A stretch of 64,000 nt of DNA from Caulobacter sp. NIBR1757 (GTDB lineage Bacteria > Pseudomonadota > Alphaproteobacteria > Caulobacterales > Caulobacteraceae): contig NZ_CP115463.1 of NCBI RefSeq assembly GCF_027912495.1, positions 806,001 to 870,000 on the forward strand. The letters run 5' to 3'. This document shows, in pieces, positions 40,886 through 48,813 of the stretch (the stretch's first letter is position 1; each line of letters opens with the position of its first letter). The position numbers and the translations under genes are program-made. Under the pieces are notes generated by a model, which searched no databases, was not told where the DNA came from, and was given only the letters and a program-made list of their open reading frames with translations.

Positions 40886-41664
40886 TGCAGGCGCTCGTCG
40901 TCCATCGCGGCCTGATGCCGGCCAGCCTCATCGCCGAGGCGGTCGATACCCTGCGCGAGATGCTGGCGCCGGAGGGGCCGGGCGAGGCGGACCTCGACGC
41001 CCTGGTTGATCGGGTGCGGGCCGAGGACCGGGCGCGGCTCGGCGCCGTCTACGACGCCTTCCGCGAGACCTTGGTCTTCCAGCAGCTGATCGCCGCGCCG
41101 GCCCTGGTGGCGGCAGCCCGGGCCATGGTCGGGGCGACACGGGTGCATGCGCCGTTCCAGCATGCGGTGTTCCGCATGGATCTGGCCGGGGAGGCCTGGC
41201 GCGGGTTCCAGTGGCATCAGGACGCGCCCTACAATGTGCTGTCCGAGCGCTATGTGACGGCCTGGCTGCCGTTGACCCAGTCGGGCCGGGCCAACGGCTC
41301 GATCCAGGCGGCGCCCGCCCTGTCGGACCGGCTGTGGCCGGTGGATATCCGCTACAAGCGCGACGGCGCCGGCAATCGCCTTGGCACCCGCGACGCCTTC
41401 ATCGCCGAGGCCCTGCAGCCGACCTTCGAGGCGGCGGCAGAGACGCTGGAGCTCAGCCCCGGCGATGTGGCCCTGTTCCACAACCGCCTGGTCCACCGCT
41501 CGGGGTTCAACCCCGGGCCGCGCCACCGCTATTCGATCCAGGTCCGCTTCGGCGACCTGATGGCGCCAGAGATGCTGGCCCGGGGCTGGCGCAACCGGCG
41601 CGTCGATGGCTTCGAGACCTTCAAGACCCTGCACCCCGACCTGATCGCTTCCGAGGAAACGTAA
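40885..41664 (+). CDS. Phytanoyl-CoA dioxygenase family oxygenase 2
   Basis: The 259-residue protein has ligands H111-x-D113 (FQWHQDAPYN) and H204 (LVHRSGFN), with Arg in RHRYSIQVRF as the 2-oxoglutarate contact. FQWHQDAPYN and GDVALFHNRLVHRSG resemble PhyH proteins found in carbohydrate and polysaccharide modification clusters. It is coupled to the upstream oxygenase by a TGATG overlap and to the methyltransferase by TAAATG. The two oxygenases differ clearly, so they probably perform distinct steps. Confidence 0.82.
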   Translation: MQALVVHRGLMPASLIAEAVDTLREMLAPEGPGEADLDALVDRVRAEDRARLGAVYDAFRETLVFQQLIAAPALVAAARAMVGATRVHAPFQHAVFRMDLAGEAWRGFQWHQDAPYNVLSERYVTAWLPLTQSGRANGSIQAAPALSDRLWPVDIRYKRDGAGNRLGTRDAFIAEALQPTFEAAAETLELSPGDVALFHNRLVHRSGFNPGPRHRYSIQVRFGDLMAPEMLARGWRNRRVDGFETFKTLHPDLIASEET

Positions 41665-42396
41665 ATGACCGCCGCCCCCAAGATTCCGGCAGACGAGACC
41701 CTGCGCTCCCTGCTCAAGGGCCACCTCGACGATCATGACCTGATCGCCAACCTCGGCAGCTTCGCCCGGCGCATGCACTTCATGAAGGCCTTCGCCCACT
41801 ACGAGGTGTTCAAGCTGATCCAGGACCTGCCCGGCGATATCGTCGAATGCGGCGTCTACAAGGGCAGCTCCCTGCTCAGCTTCGCGCGGTTCCTGGAGAC
41901 CTTCTGCCCGGGCGACCGCACGCGAAAGGTGCTGGGCTTTGACCACTTCCGGGGCCTGGCCGACCGCACGGACAAGGACGGCCTCGACGACCGGGTCGGC
42001 AACACCGCCGAGGGCTGGAACCCCGGCGCCTTCCGCGACACCCTGTTCGCCCTCGTCGACGCCTTCAACGCGGACGCCTTCGTCACCGTGCGGCCGAGGA
42101 TCGAGCTCGTCGATGGCGATGTCTGCCAGACGGCCGGCCAGTACGTGGCCGAGAATCCGGGCACGCGGATCAGCCTGCTGCACCTCGACATGGATCTCTA
42201 CGAGCCGACCCTGGCGGCGCTGAAGGCCTTCTGGCCGCGCATCCTGACCGGCGGGGTGGTGCTGTTCGACGAGTTCGCCATCCGCGAATGGCCGGGCGAG
42301 ACCGAAGCCGTCGAGGAGTTCTTCGACGGCAAGCCGCCGCGCATCGTCAAATTCCCCTGGGCCTCGGCCCCGGGCGGTTATTTCATCAAGGCTTGA
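41665..42396 (+). CDS. TylF/MycF-type O-methyltransferase
   Basis: The 243-residue protein has SAM-binding IVECGVYKGSSLLSFA, then LLHLDMDLYEPTLAALKAFWPRI and GGVVLFDEFAIREWPGE, whose Asp/Glu residues form the Mg site of macrocin-type O-methyltransferases. TylF-family enzymes methylate sugar hydroxyls of macrolides, and homologues occur in polysaccharide and flagellin-glycan loci. Coupling to two 2-oxoglutarate oxygenases suggests hydroxylation followed by O-methylation of a glycan or small molecule. Confidence 0.87.
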   Translation: MTAAPKIPADETLRSLLKGHLDDHDLIANLGSFARRMHFMKAFAHYEVFKLIQDLPGDIVECGVYKGSSLLSFARFLETFCPGDRTRKVLGFDHFRGLADRTDKDGLDDRVGNTAEGWNPGAFRDTLFALVDAFNADAFVTVRPRIELVDGDVCQTAGQYVAENPGTRISLLHLDMDLYEPTLAALKAFWPRILTGGVVLFDEFAIREWPGETEAVEEFFDGKPPRIVKFPWASAPGGYFIKA

Positions 42397-42450
42397 GGCT
42401 GGCCGCGGCGGGCCGGGTGGTTTATCAGGCCGGTTTTCGGGGGAATCTCA

Positions 42451-42837
42451 ATGACCAACAAGTTTCGCACGGCCGGTCTGGCCGCCAGCACGCTCGCCGT
42501 CGTCCTGCTGGGCGGCTGCGCCACCATGAGTCGGGGAACCCGGGTCGAATGGCGGGTCGAGTCCAACCCCGTCGGGGCCAAGGTCGAGACCACCCTCGGC
42601 TGGAGCTGCAACACCCCCTGCAGCCGCAAACTGCAGCGCAACGTCGAGTTCGACGTCACCGTCAGCGCGCCAGGCTACAAGTCCAGGACCGTCCACATCG
42701 ACAAGCGCTTCAACAAGGGCGGGGCGATCACCTTCGCCGGCGGCCCGCTGAGCGCCGGCATCGACTTCAAGAACGGCGCGGCCTTCGATCTGGCGCCCAA
42801 CCCGCTGATCGTGACGCTGGAGCCCGAAGCGCCGTAG
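42451..42837 (+). CDS. Lipoprotein with PEGA-like domain
   Basis: The 128-residue protein has a type II signal (lipobox LLGGC at about 20-24, then ATMSRG). The short domain has RVESNPVGAKVETTLGWSCNTPC and VTVSAPGYKSRTVHI, the PEGA pattern of surface-exposed beta modules. It lies 54 bases after the methyltransferase and could belong to the same transcript or stand alone. Function is unknown. Confidence 0.78.
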   Translation: MTNKFRTAGLAASTLAVVLLGGCATMSRGTRVEWRVESNPVGAKVETTLGWSCNTPCSRKLQRNVEFDVTVSAPGYKSRTVHIDKRFNKGGAITFAGGPLSAGIDFKNGAAFDLAPNPLIVTLEPEAP

Positions 42838-42840
42838 CGC

Positions 42841-43263
42841 CTAGTCGGCGGCTGGACGTTTGCCGGCCCGCGCCGTCGCCACGAACCCCGCCAGCAGGCC
42901 GACGGTGAGGGGCATCAGGGCTTCGGCCAGGCTGGGGCCCAGGACCTTCAGGTCGTTGGTTCCGGTCTCGGCGACCGCCCGCGCGATGTGGCTGGCGTCG
43001 TACAGCGTGGCCAGCAGGCCAAAGCCGATCGCCAGCATCGCCATGATGCTCAGAAAGCCGCTGGCCTGGCCCGAGCGATTGGGCAGCAGGGCGGCCAGGC
43101 CGAGCACGGCCAGCAGGAGGAAGGTCGCCATCTTGGTGATCAGGTCGGCGTCGTAGAGCAGCGACGGCAGGAACTGAAGGGTCTCGCTGTAGACGGCCAG
43201 GCCGACGATCGCGGCGAAAGCGGCCACGGTCGCGGCGCCGAGCGCCAGTGCTAAAGGCTTCAT
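42841..43263 (-). CDS. Small membrane protein, possibly MotA/TolQ/ExbB-like
   Basis: The 140-residue protein has three to four membrane segments. The segment GFGLLATLYDASHIARAVA followed by LAEALMPLTVGLLAGFVATA is reminiscent of the channel helices of MotA/TolQ/ExbB proteins, where a Gly-rich turn and small residues line the pore. The usual cytoplasmic domain is missing and no ExbD partner is adjacent, so this is a weak resemblance. ATG 43263 is chosen over the longer frame to 43317. Confidence 0.65.
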   Translation of the reverse strand: MKPLALALGAATVAAFAAIVGLAVYSETLQFLPSLLYDADLITKMATFLLLAVLGLAALLPNRSGQASGFLSIMAMLAIGFGLLATLYDASHIARAVAETGTNDLKVLGPSLAEALMPLTVGLLAGFVATARAGKRPAAD

Positions 43264-43324
43264 TCGACCAGTCCCCCAATGGAGGTTCGACCATAGCAAG
43301 CGCGCCGCGCCTGGCAACCGGCGG

Positions 43325-44854
43325 TCAGGCCGCCGATCGCTCCGCCTTCGCCGTGGCCGGGCTATAGAGGAACTCCGGGGCGTCGAGGTCGACCTTGGGC
43401 AGGGCGTCCTTTTCGGCCCAGTAATCCTGGGTGTGGCGCCATTCCGGCCGGTCGCCGGCCTTGGGCAAGAGGTGCATGCCGCGCATCAGGTAGCCCGGGT
43501 TGAAGTTCTCCGGGTCGATCCAGGGCAGCAGCTTCATGCCCTCGTCCTCGGGCCGCAGGATCGGCTCGACCCGGGCGGCGCCCTTCGCCTTCATATGGTT
43601 GAGCAGGCGGCAGACGAAGTCGCCGAGCAGGTCGGCCCGCAGGGTCCAGCTGGCGCGGAAATAGCCCATGACCCAGACCATGTTGGGCACGCCGGTGAAC
43701 ATCATGCCGCGGTAGGTGACGGTCTTGGAAAAGTCGACCGGTTCGCCGTCGACCTTGAAGGCGATGTCGCCCATGACGTTGAGGTCGAAGCCGGTGGCGG
43801 TGATGACGACGTCGGCCTCCAGCTCCTGGCCGGACTCGAGCAGGATGCCCTTTTCCGTGAAGCGGTCGATGTGGTCGGTGACGACGCTGGCCTGGCCCTT
43901 GGTCACGGCCTGGAAGATGTCGCCGTCGGGCACGAAGGCGATGCGCTGGCGCCAGGGGCGGTAGCTGGGGGTGAAGTGCTTCTCCACCGCCTCGGGCGGC
44001 AGGAACATCGAGACCCCGGCCAGCAGCTCGGCCTTGACGGTGTCCGGCTCCTCGATAGAGCGGCGGGTGAAGGCGGCCTGGTCGAACAGCACCTTGCGGC
44101 GGACCAGTTCGTGAATCCACTCCTCCGGCGCGTCCAGCTCGCGCAGCAGGTTGGCCAGCTCGTTCTCGTTGCGGCCGGGGATGAAGTAGGTCGGCGAGCG
44201 CTGCAGCAGGGTGACGTGGGCGCAGTCGTCGGCGATGGCCGGCACCAGGGTGGCGGCGGTGGCGCCGGAGCCGATGACGACGACCTTCTTGCCCTTCAGG
44301 TCGATGTCGTCGGTCCAGGTCTGCGGATGGATGATCTGGCCCTTGAAGTCGGCCATGCCCGGCCATTCGGGCGTGTAGCCTTTCGAATGACGGTAGTAGC
44401 CCTGGCACATCCACAGGAAGTTGGCGGTGATGCGCACCGGCTCGGCGTTGTCGCCGCGCACGGCCTCGATGGTCCAGAGGTTGTCCTCGCTCGACCATTC
44501 GGCCCGCTCGATGCGGTGGTTGTAGCGGATGTGGCGGGCCAGATCGTTTTCGTCGATCACCTCGCCCATGTAGTCGAGGATCTCGCGGGCCGTGGCGATG
44601 GGCGGGCCGACCCAGGGCTTGAAGCGATAGCCGAAGGTATAGAGGTCGCTGTCCGAGCGGATGCCCGGATACTTGTGGGTCAGCCAGGTGCCGCCGAAGC
44701 TTTCCAGCGTCTCCAGCACCACGAAACTGCGGTCCGGGCACTGTTGCTGCAGATGGTAGGCGGCGCCGACGCCGGAGATGCCGGCCCCGACGACGAGGAC
44801 GTCGAAATGCTCGGTTTTCTGGGCCACGGCGGGCGCGAAGGCGGTGTCGGTCAT
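43325..44854 (-). CDS. Flavin monooxygenase, Baeyer-Villiger type
   Basis: The 509-residue protein has an FAD Rossmann motif VVGAGISGVGAA (23-28 core) and an NADPH motif VVIGSGATAATL (195-200 core). The Baeyer-Villiger fingerprint FxGxxxHxxxW is present as F170-KGQIIHPQTW180. These enzymes insert oxygen next to a ketone using NADPH and O2; the substrate cannot be assigned. An FNR/FixK-type box lies 76 bases upstream of its ATG, so it may respond to oxygen limitation. Confidence 0.9.
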   Translation of the reverse strand: MTDTAFAPAVAQKTEHFDVLVVGAGISGVGAAYHLQQQCPDRSFVVLETLESFGGTWLTHKYPGIRSDSDLYTFGYRFKPWVGPPIATAREILDYMGEVIDENDLARHIRYNHRIERAEWSSEDNLWTIEAVRGDNAEPVRITANFLWMCQGYYRHSKGYTPEWPGMADFKGQIIHPQTWTDDIDLKGKKVVVIGSGATAATLVPAIADDCAHVTLLQRSPTYFIPGRNENELANLLRELDAPEEWIHELVRRKVLFDQAAFTRRSIEEPDTVKAELLAGVSMFLPPEAVEKHFTPSYRPWRQRIAFVPDGDIFQAVTKGQASVVTDHIDRFTEKGILLESGQELEADVVITATGFDLNVMGDIAFKVDGEPVDFSKTVTYRGMMFTGVPNMVWVMGYFRASWTLRADLLGDFVCRLLNHMKAKGAARVEPILRPEDEGMKLLPWIDPENFNPGYLMRGMHLLPKAGDRPEWRHTQDYWAEKDALPKVDLDAPEFLYSPATAKAERSAA

Positions 44855-44929
44855 GGTCGGCTCCCTGACGCCGCCTCTCGTTGGGACGGCCTTTGTGCGG
44901 AATTCTGACGCCGGGCGGGCCGCTTCCCT

Positions 44930-44943
44930 TTGATCCGGATCAA
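44930..44943. promoter_or_regulatory. FNR/FixK-type box
   Basis: TTGATCCGGATCAA is a perfect TTGAT-N4-ATCAA palindrome of the CRP/FNR superfamily. It lies in the 192-base spacer between the divergent monooxygenase (ATG 44854) and the LprI-like gene (ATG 45047). An additional TTGATCA lies 14 bases further on. Caulobacter FixK recognises this kind of site under low oxygen; which gene it serves is unclear. Confidence 0.6.
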
Positions 44944-45046
44944 CTCAGGTGAACATTGATCACAAATATTGACCAGCCCCTTTGCAACGTCCCGGCCGGG
45001 TTTTTGCGTTAGGCTTCCGCCTGCCCGAACGAACAAGGACCCGTCC

Positions 45047-45415
45047 ATGCGCCTGATCCCCCTCGCCGTCGCCGCCACCGTCGCCCTCGGGGGCCTGACC
45101 GTCCTGACCCTGCCGACCCGCGCCTCGGCGGCCAGCTTCGACTGCCGACGGGCGGCGACGGCGACCGAGCGGACAATCTGCGCCAACCTCGGCCTCAACG
45201 ACCGCGATGTGCGGATGGCCCAACTGTACGACATCGTCCGCCACCTGGTGCCGATGGGAACGCGGGGGGCGATCATGGACCGACAGGCGGTCTGGATCCG
45301 CGAGCGCAACCGCTGCGGCGGCAATGTCTCCTGCATCGGCCAGTCCTATGACCGGCGCATCCGGGAACTGAACCGGGTGCTCGAAGAGCGGGTCTATCCG
45401 CAGGGGCCGTTCTAG
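45047..45415 (+). CDS. Secreted LprI/DUF1311-like protein
   Basis: The 122-residue protein has a Sec signal (1-28, ASA before ASFDC). The small Cys-rich domain has FDCRRAATATERTICANLGL, RQAVWIRERNRCGG, CIGQSYDRRIREL, the LprI N-terminal (DUF1311) pattern. Such domains include lysozyme inhibitors, but many are uncharacterised. It is divergent from the monooxygenase and shares the spacer with the FixK-type box. Its stop overlaps the next minus-strand gene by 4 bases. Confidence 0.8.
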   Translation: MRLIPLAVAATVALGGLTVLTLPTRASAASFDCRRAATATERTICANLGLNDRDVRMAQLYDIVRHLVPMGTRGAIMDRQAVWIRERNRCGGNVSCIGQSYDRRIRELNRVLEERVYPQGPF

Positions 45416-45615
45416 GCGAACAGCCCGAGCACCGCGCCAAGGCCCCAGGCGGCGGTCCCGAGGAGAGCGACCACCAACAGACCGGCCAGCGCGCCCTTCA
45501 GTTGCGCCACCAACAACCGGTCGCCCTTGACCGTGCTGCGATGCTGCACCGCCGCGTTCACGGCGAACCAGGCCAGAAGGCTGAGGCCGCCGAGCAGGTA
45601 GGGCAGGACCATCAT
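45412..45615 (-). CDS. Small two-helix membrane protein downstream of ubiA
   Basis: The 67-residue protein (MMVLPYLLGGLSLLAWFAV; then QLKGALAGLLVVALLGTAAWGL) has two membrane segments separated by a basic loop HRSTVKGDRL. It starts 4 bases after the ubiA stop and is probably co-transcribed. No family was recognised. Confidence 0.65.
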   Translation of the reverse strand: MMVLPYLLGGLSLLAWFAVNAAVQHRSTVKGDRLLVAQLKGALAGLLVVALLGTAAWGLGAVLGLFA

Positions 45616-45619
45616 CGCC

Positions 45620-46600
45620 TTAGAACCCCGCCGGCCGCCAGAGGCCGGCGATCAGTCCAGCCACCAGCACGGCCCCGGCCCAGACGTTCGACTTGAACAG
45701 CGCCAGAGCCCCTTGCGGATCGTCGAGCCGCAGGGCGGCGGCCTGTCGTGACAGCATCAGGCCGAAGACGGCCAGCGGCGGCAGCATCAGCGGGCCCAGC
45801 CCGCCAAGCCAGCCGGCGGCGAGAACCAGGACGAAGCAGGCGACATAGAAGCCGATGACGCCCCGGGTGGTGTGCTCGCCGAGCGCGCGGGCCGAGGACT
45901 TGACGCCGGCCAGGGCGTCGTCCTCGAGGTCCTGGACGGCGTAGATGGTGTCGTAGCCGAGGGTCCAGAAAATCAGGCCGGCATAGAGGATCACTGCCGG
46001 CCAGGGGTCGAGCGGGCGGGTTGCCGGCTCGGGGGTCAGGCCGATGAGGCTGAGCAGGGTCGGCCCGCCGAGCGCGGCGGCGAAACCGAGCGGGGCGCCC
46101 CAGTTGAAGGTCAGGCCCAGCCAGGCCTGCGGCCACCAGGTGATCCGCTTCATGAAGGGGTAGGCGGCGACCAGGGCCAGGGAGGCGACGCCGAGACCGA
46201 CGGCCCAGAGGTTCATGGTCAGCAGGATGAGCAGGCTGACGAGGGAACAGCCGATCAGGAAGGCCCAGGCCTGTTTCACCGTGATCTGGCCGGCCGGGAT
46301 CGGGCGCTGGGCGGTGCGGGCGACCTGGGCGTCGAAGTCGCGGTCGACGATGTCGTTGAAGGCGCAGCCGGCGGCCCGCATCAGGGCGGCGCCGACGAGG
46401 AACTGGACCAGCAGCACGACGTCCGGCCAGCGGCCCTGCATCGAGCCGGCGAGGGCGATGCCCATCCAGCCCGGCAGCATGAGCAGCCAGATGCCGGCCG
46501 GCCGGTCGAAGCGGCCGAGCTTCAGCCAGGGCTGCAGGGCCGGCGGCGCATGGCGATCGACCCAGTTGGTCGGCAAGGCGTCGGGCAGGATGTGAGTCAT
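45620..46600 (-). CDS. ubiA: UbiA 4-hydroxybenzoate polyprenyltransferase
   Basis: The 326-residue integral membrane prenyltransferase has the two Asp-rich Mg/diphosphate motifs: NDIVDRDFD (first) and DTIYAVQDLEDD (second). They are separated by about 120 residues and surrounded by eight to nine membrane helices. It attaches the polyprenyl tail in ubiquinone synthesis; UbiD acts on the product. ATG 46600 (MTHILPDALP) is preferred to the frame to 46675. A TATAAT -10 lies upstream at 46674-46679. Confidence 0.93.
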   Translation of the reverse strand: MTHILPDALPTNWVDRHAPPALQPWLKLGRFDRPAGIWLLMLPGWMGIALAGSMQGRWPDVVLLVQFLVGAALMRAAGCAFNDIVDRDFDAQVARTAQRPIPAGQITVKQAWAFLIGCSLVSLLILLTMNLWAVGLGVASLALVAAYPFMKRITWWPQAWLGLTFNWGAPLGFAAALGGPTLLSLIGLTPEPATRPLDPWPAVILYAGLIFWTLGYDTIYAVQDLEDDALAGVKSSARALGEHTTRGVIGFYVACFVLVLAAGWLGGLGPLMLPPLAVFGLMLSRQAAALRLDDPQGALALFKSNVWAGAVLVAGLIAGLWRPAGF

Positions 46601-46918
46601 GCGAGGGTTATCGCCGGTTCGAAGCCGCAGTCCAACGCCGGGCGGACAATGGCCCGTCTTTCGAAGCGAGATCATTATAGCAGAAATCCTGGTCGGGCGC
46701 GGAAATTTTCATGAGGTTTTACAACCCTCTAAGTCCTACCGGGCGACCCTCCGAAACCAGCCGGGCGCCGTCATTCGACCCATTCCGGACCCCCCCGAAC
46801 CTACCCGAAAACCACCCTCGGAGGCGCGCTGTCGGCGAGATCAGTCGGCGCGGGTCAAATCTTCGGATTCGGCCGGCGAGCCATTTTTTGAATCCAGGGT
46901 ATGGGATGGCCCCGGTCT
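46601..46918. promoter_or_regulatory. ubiA upstream region with TATAAT -10; no gene seen
   Basis: On the minus strand GCTATAAT (46681-46674) matches the Caulobacter -10 pattern GCTANAW and the sigma-70 hexamer exactly, 74 bases before the ubiA ATG. No clear -35 was found. The remainder of this 318-base gap (46690-46918) has lower GC stretches (around 46700-46730 and 46880-46900) and a short open frame at 46711 rich in Pro/Arg that I do not accept as a gene. A small RNA cannot be excluded. Confidence 0.55.
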
Positions 46919-47476
46919 TTACCGCGCCAATCCATCCATCAGCACATCGACGAGCCGCCGGGCGCTGTCGGCCCAGTCGGGATCGCCCGCCCCGAAGCTG
47001 AAGCCGCTGAGCAGGCGCTTGATATCGGCCGACTGGATGTCTGGGCGGATGTCGCCGGCGGCGCGGGCGGCGCCGACCAGGGCGTCGAGGGCCTCCGTGA
47101 TCAGTTGGCCGGAGACGGCGTAGAGATCGTCGCGCGGGCCGGCCAGGGCGGCGACGATCAGCTTCTTGGTCGCCATGTAGTCGACCAGCAGGTGCATCCA
47201 CCGGCGCAGGGCCTCGCCCGGTCGATGGTCGGCCAGCAGGGCGGGGACGGTGGCGGCCAGGGCCTCGACCTCGCGGCGATAGACGGCGCCGACCAGGGCG
47301 TCTCGCGTCGGGAAATGGCGGTAGAGGGTGCCGATGCCGACCTCGGCCCGGCGGGCGATCTCGTCGAGGCTGACCTCGGGCCCGGTCTCGCCGAAGCCGG
47401 CGCGGGCGGCCTCCAGCAGGCGCTCGCGGTTACGCTGGCTGTCGGCGCGCGGTTTGCGGGCGGATTGAACGGACAC
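46919..47476 (-). CDS. TetR family transcriptional regulator
   Basis: From GTG 47476 the product is 185 residues. The N-terminal TetR HTH reads RERLLEAARAGFGETGPEVS, then LDEIARRAEVGIGTLYRHFP. The C-terminal ligand domain is all-helical. It is divergent from an SDR gene across two near-identical palindromic operators (47496-47536), so it most likely represses itself and the SDR until a ligand binds. The long upstream extension of the frame runs antisense through the SDR and is not coding. Confidence 0.9.
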   Translation of the reverse strand: MSVQSARKPRADSQRNRERLLEAARAGFGETGPEVSLDEIARRAEVGIGTLYRHFPTRDALVGAVYRREVEALAATVPALLADHRPGEALRRWMHLLVDYMATKKLIVAALAGPRDDLYAVSGQLITEALDALVGAARAAGDIRPDIQSADIKRLLSGFSFGAGDPDWADSARRLVDVLMDGLAR

Positions 47477-47495
47477 GAAAAGCAGGCCTTGATAA

Positions 47496-47536
47496 ACGGA
47501 GGATGCCTCCGTATATGAAGCGGAGACTTCCTCCGT
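47496..47536. promoter_or_regulatory. Tandem TetR operators
   Basis: ACGGAGG-ATG-CCTCCGT (47496-47512) is a perfect 17-bp palindrome. GCGGAGA-CTT-CCTCCGT (47520-47536) is the same 7-3-7 design with two changes in the left arm. Centres are 24 bases apart, so two dimers could bind at about two helical turns. They start 20 bases from the regulator start and end 55 bases before the SDR start. Confidence 0.75.
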
Positions 47537-47590
47537 TTTAACGGCGCGGCCATCGGTTGGCAATGCGCGGAGGGGTCGGGAGAGCAGACA

Positions 47591-48547
47591 ATGAGCAAGA
47601 TCTTCGGAGCCACCTCCACCACCGACGACGTGCTGGACGGCGTCGACCTCACCGGCAAGCGCATCCTGGTGACCGGCGTCTCGGCCGGGCTGGGCGTCGA
47701 GACCGCCCGCGTTCTGGCCGCCCATGGCGCGACCGTGGTCGGCGCGGCCCGCGACCTGACGAAGGCGGAGGCCGCCACCCAAGTGGTGCGCGACCAGGCC
47801 GCGAACGGCGGCTCGCTGGAGCTGATCGAGCTGGACCTGGCCTCGCTGAAGAGCGTGCGGGCCGCCGCCGACAGGCTGGTCGCCGAGGGCAAGCCGTTCG
47901 ACGTGGTCATCAACAACGCCGGGGTGATGGCCTGTCCCAAAAGCGAGACCGCCGATGGCTTTGAGACCCAGTTCGGCACCAACCATCTGGGCCACTTCGT
48001 CTTCACCAACCGGATCGCGTCGCTGCTCAAGCCGGGCTCGCGGGTGGTCAACCTGGCCTCGGCCGGCCACCGGTTCTCGGACGTCAACCTGGACGATCCC
48101 AACTTCGAGACCACCGAATACACCGAGTTCGGCGCCTATGGCCGGTCCAAGACGGCCAATGTCCTGTTCGCGGTGGAGTTCGACCGCCGTCACAAGGATC
48201 GCGGCGTGCGGGCCATCGCGGTGCACCCGGGCGGCATCCAGACCGAGCTTGGCCGCCACATGACGCCGGAGATCACCCAGGCGATGATCGACAGGATCAA
48301 CGCCAACCAGCCGGCCGATCGGCCTTTCAGCTGGAAGACCATTCCGCAGGGCGCGGCGACCTCTGTCTGGGCCGCCATCGTCGCCGACGTGAACGAGGTC
48401 GGCGGCCTCTATTGCGAGGACTGCCATCTGGCCGAACGGCAGGAGAGCGCCGAGGTCCGCCACGGTGTGCGCGGCTACGCCATCGACCCGGACAATGCCC
48501 GGGCGCTGTGGGCCAAGAGCGAAGAGATGGTCGGGGAGACGTTCTAG
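47591..48547 (+). CDS. SDR oxidoreductase under TetR control
   Basis: The 318-residue extended SDR has the cofactor motif TGVSAGLG (28-35), NNAG in VVINNAGVMA, a Ser in VVNLASAGHR, and an intact YxxxK dyad (Y183-GRS-K187). It resembles retinol-dehydrogenase or WW-domain-oxidoreductase-like SDRs. The substrate is unknown but is probably related to the ligand of the divergent TetR repressor. The family A repeat starts 16 bases after its stop. Confidence 0.88.
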   Translation: MSKIFGATSTTDDVLDGVDLTGKRILVTGVSAGLGVETARVLAAHGATVVGAARDLTKAEAATQVVRDQAANGGSLELIELDLASLKSVRAAADRLVAEGKPFDVVINNAGVMACPKSETADGFETQFGTNHLGHFVFTNRIASLLKPGSRVVNLASAGHRFSDVNLDDPNFETTEYTEFGAYGRSKTANVLFAVEFDRRHKDRGVRAIAVHPGGIQTELGRHMTPEITQAMIDRINANQPADRPFSWKTIPQGAATSVWAAIVADVNEVGGLYCEDCHLAERQESAEVRHGVRGYAIDPDNARALWAKSEEMVGETF

Positions 48548-48563
48548 GCGACGTCTTGAGACC

Positions 48564-48735
48564 AAACTCTCCCCCCGCGTTAGCGGGGGGAGGACCGCTC
48601 TGGAGCCTCCAAGCGACAGAGCAGGAGGGGGGCACGGCCGGTTGGTGATTGTCCTGCCGGCGGTGGGGCCCGCCTCCTGATTTCTCGCTAAGGCTCGAAA
48701 TCTGTCCTCCTCCCGCTTCGCGGGGGGAGAGTTTG
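48564..48735. repeat. Family A long inverted repeat, copy 2
   Basis: Same layout as the copy at 8079-8249: CTCTCCCCCCGCG.. left arm and ..CGGGGGGAGAG right arm. Bases 48661-48735 are identical over 75 positions to 8175-8249, while the left arm and centre have diverged. It sits between two plus-strand genes here rather than between convergent ones. Confidence 0.85.
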
Positions 48736-48813
48736 TTGTTGGAATGACGCGTCGGCGGTTTTTCGGGCTGCCACCCTCCCGCCGAACGCCGGTCTCGCCT
48801 ATGTCGGGCCGCC

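Noticed and set aside
42841..43263. True ExbB/TolQ proton channel subunit
   Set aside because: Only a short channel-helix resemblance; normal domains and an ExbD partner are missing, so it was left as a weak possibility.
44987..45008. CCCGGCCGGG followed by TTTTT as a terminator
   Set aside because: The palindrome is only 10 bases with no loop, and it lies upstream of the LprI-like gene between divergent promoters.
46711..47001. 96-codon plus-strand frame between ubiA and tetR
   Set aside because: Pro/Arg/Ser-rich, no ribosome site, runs into the tetR gene antisense.
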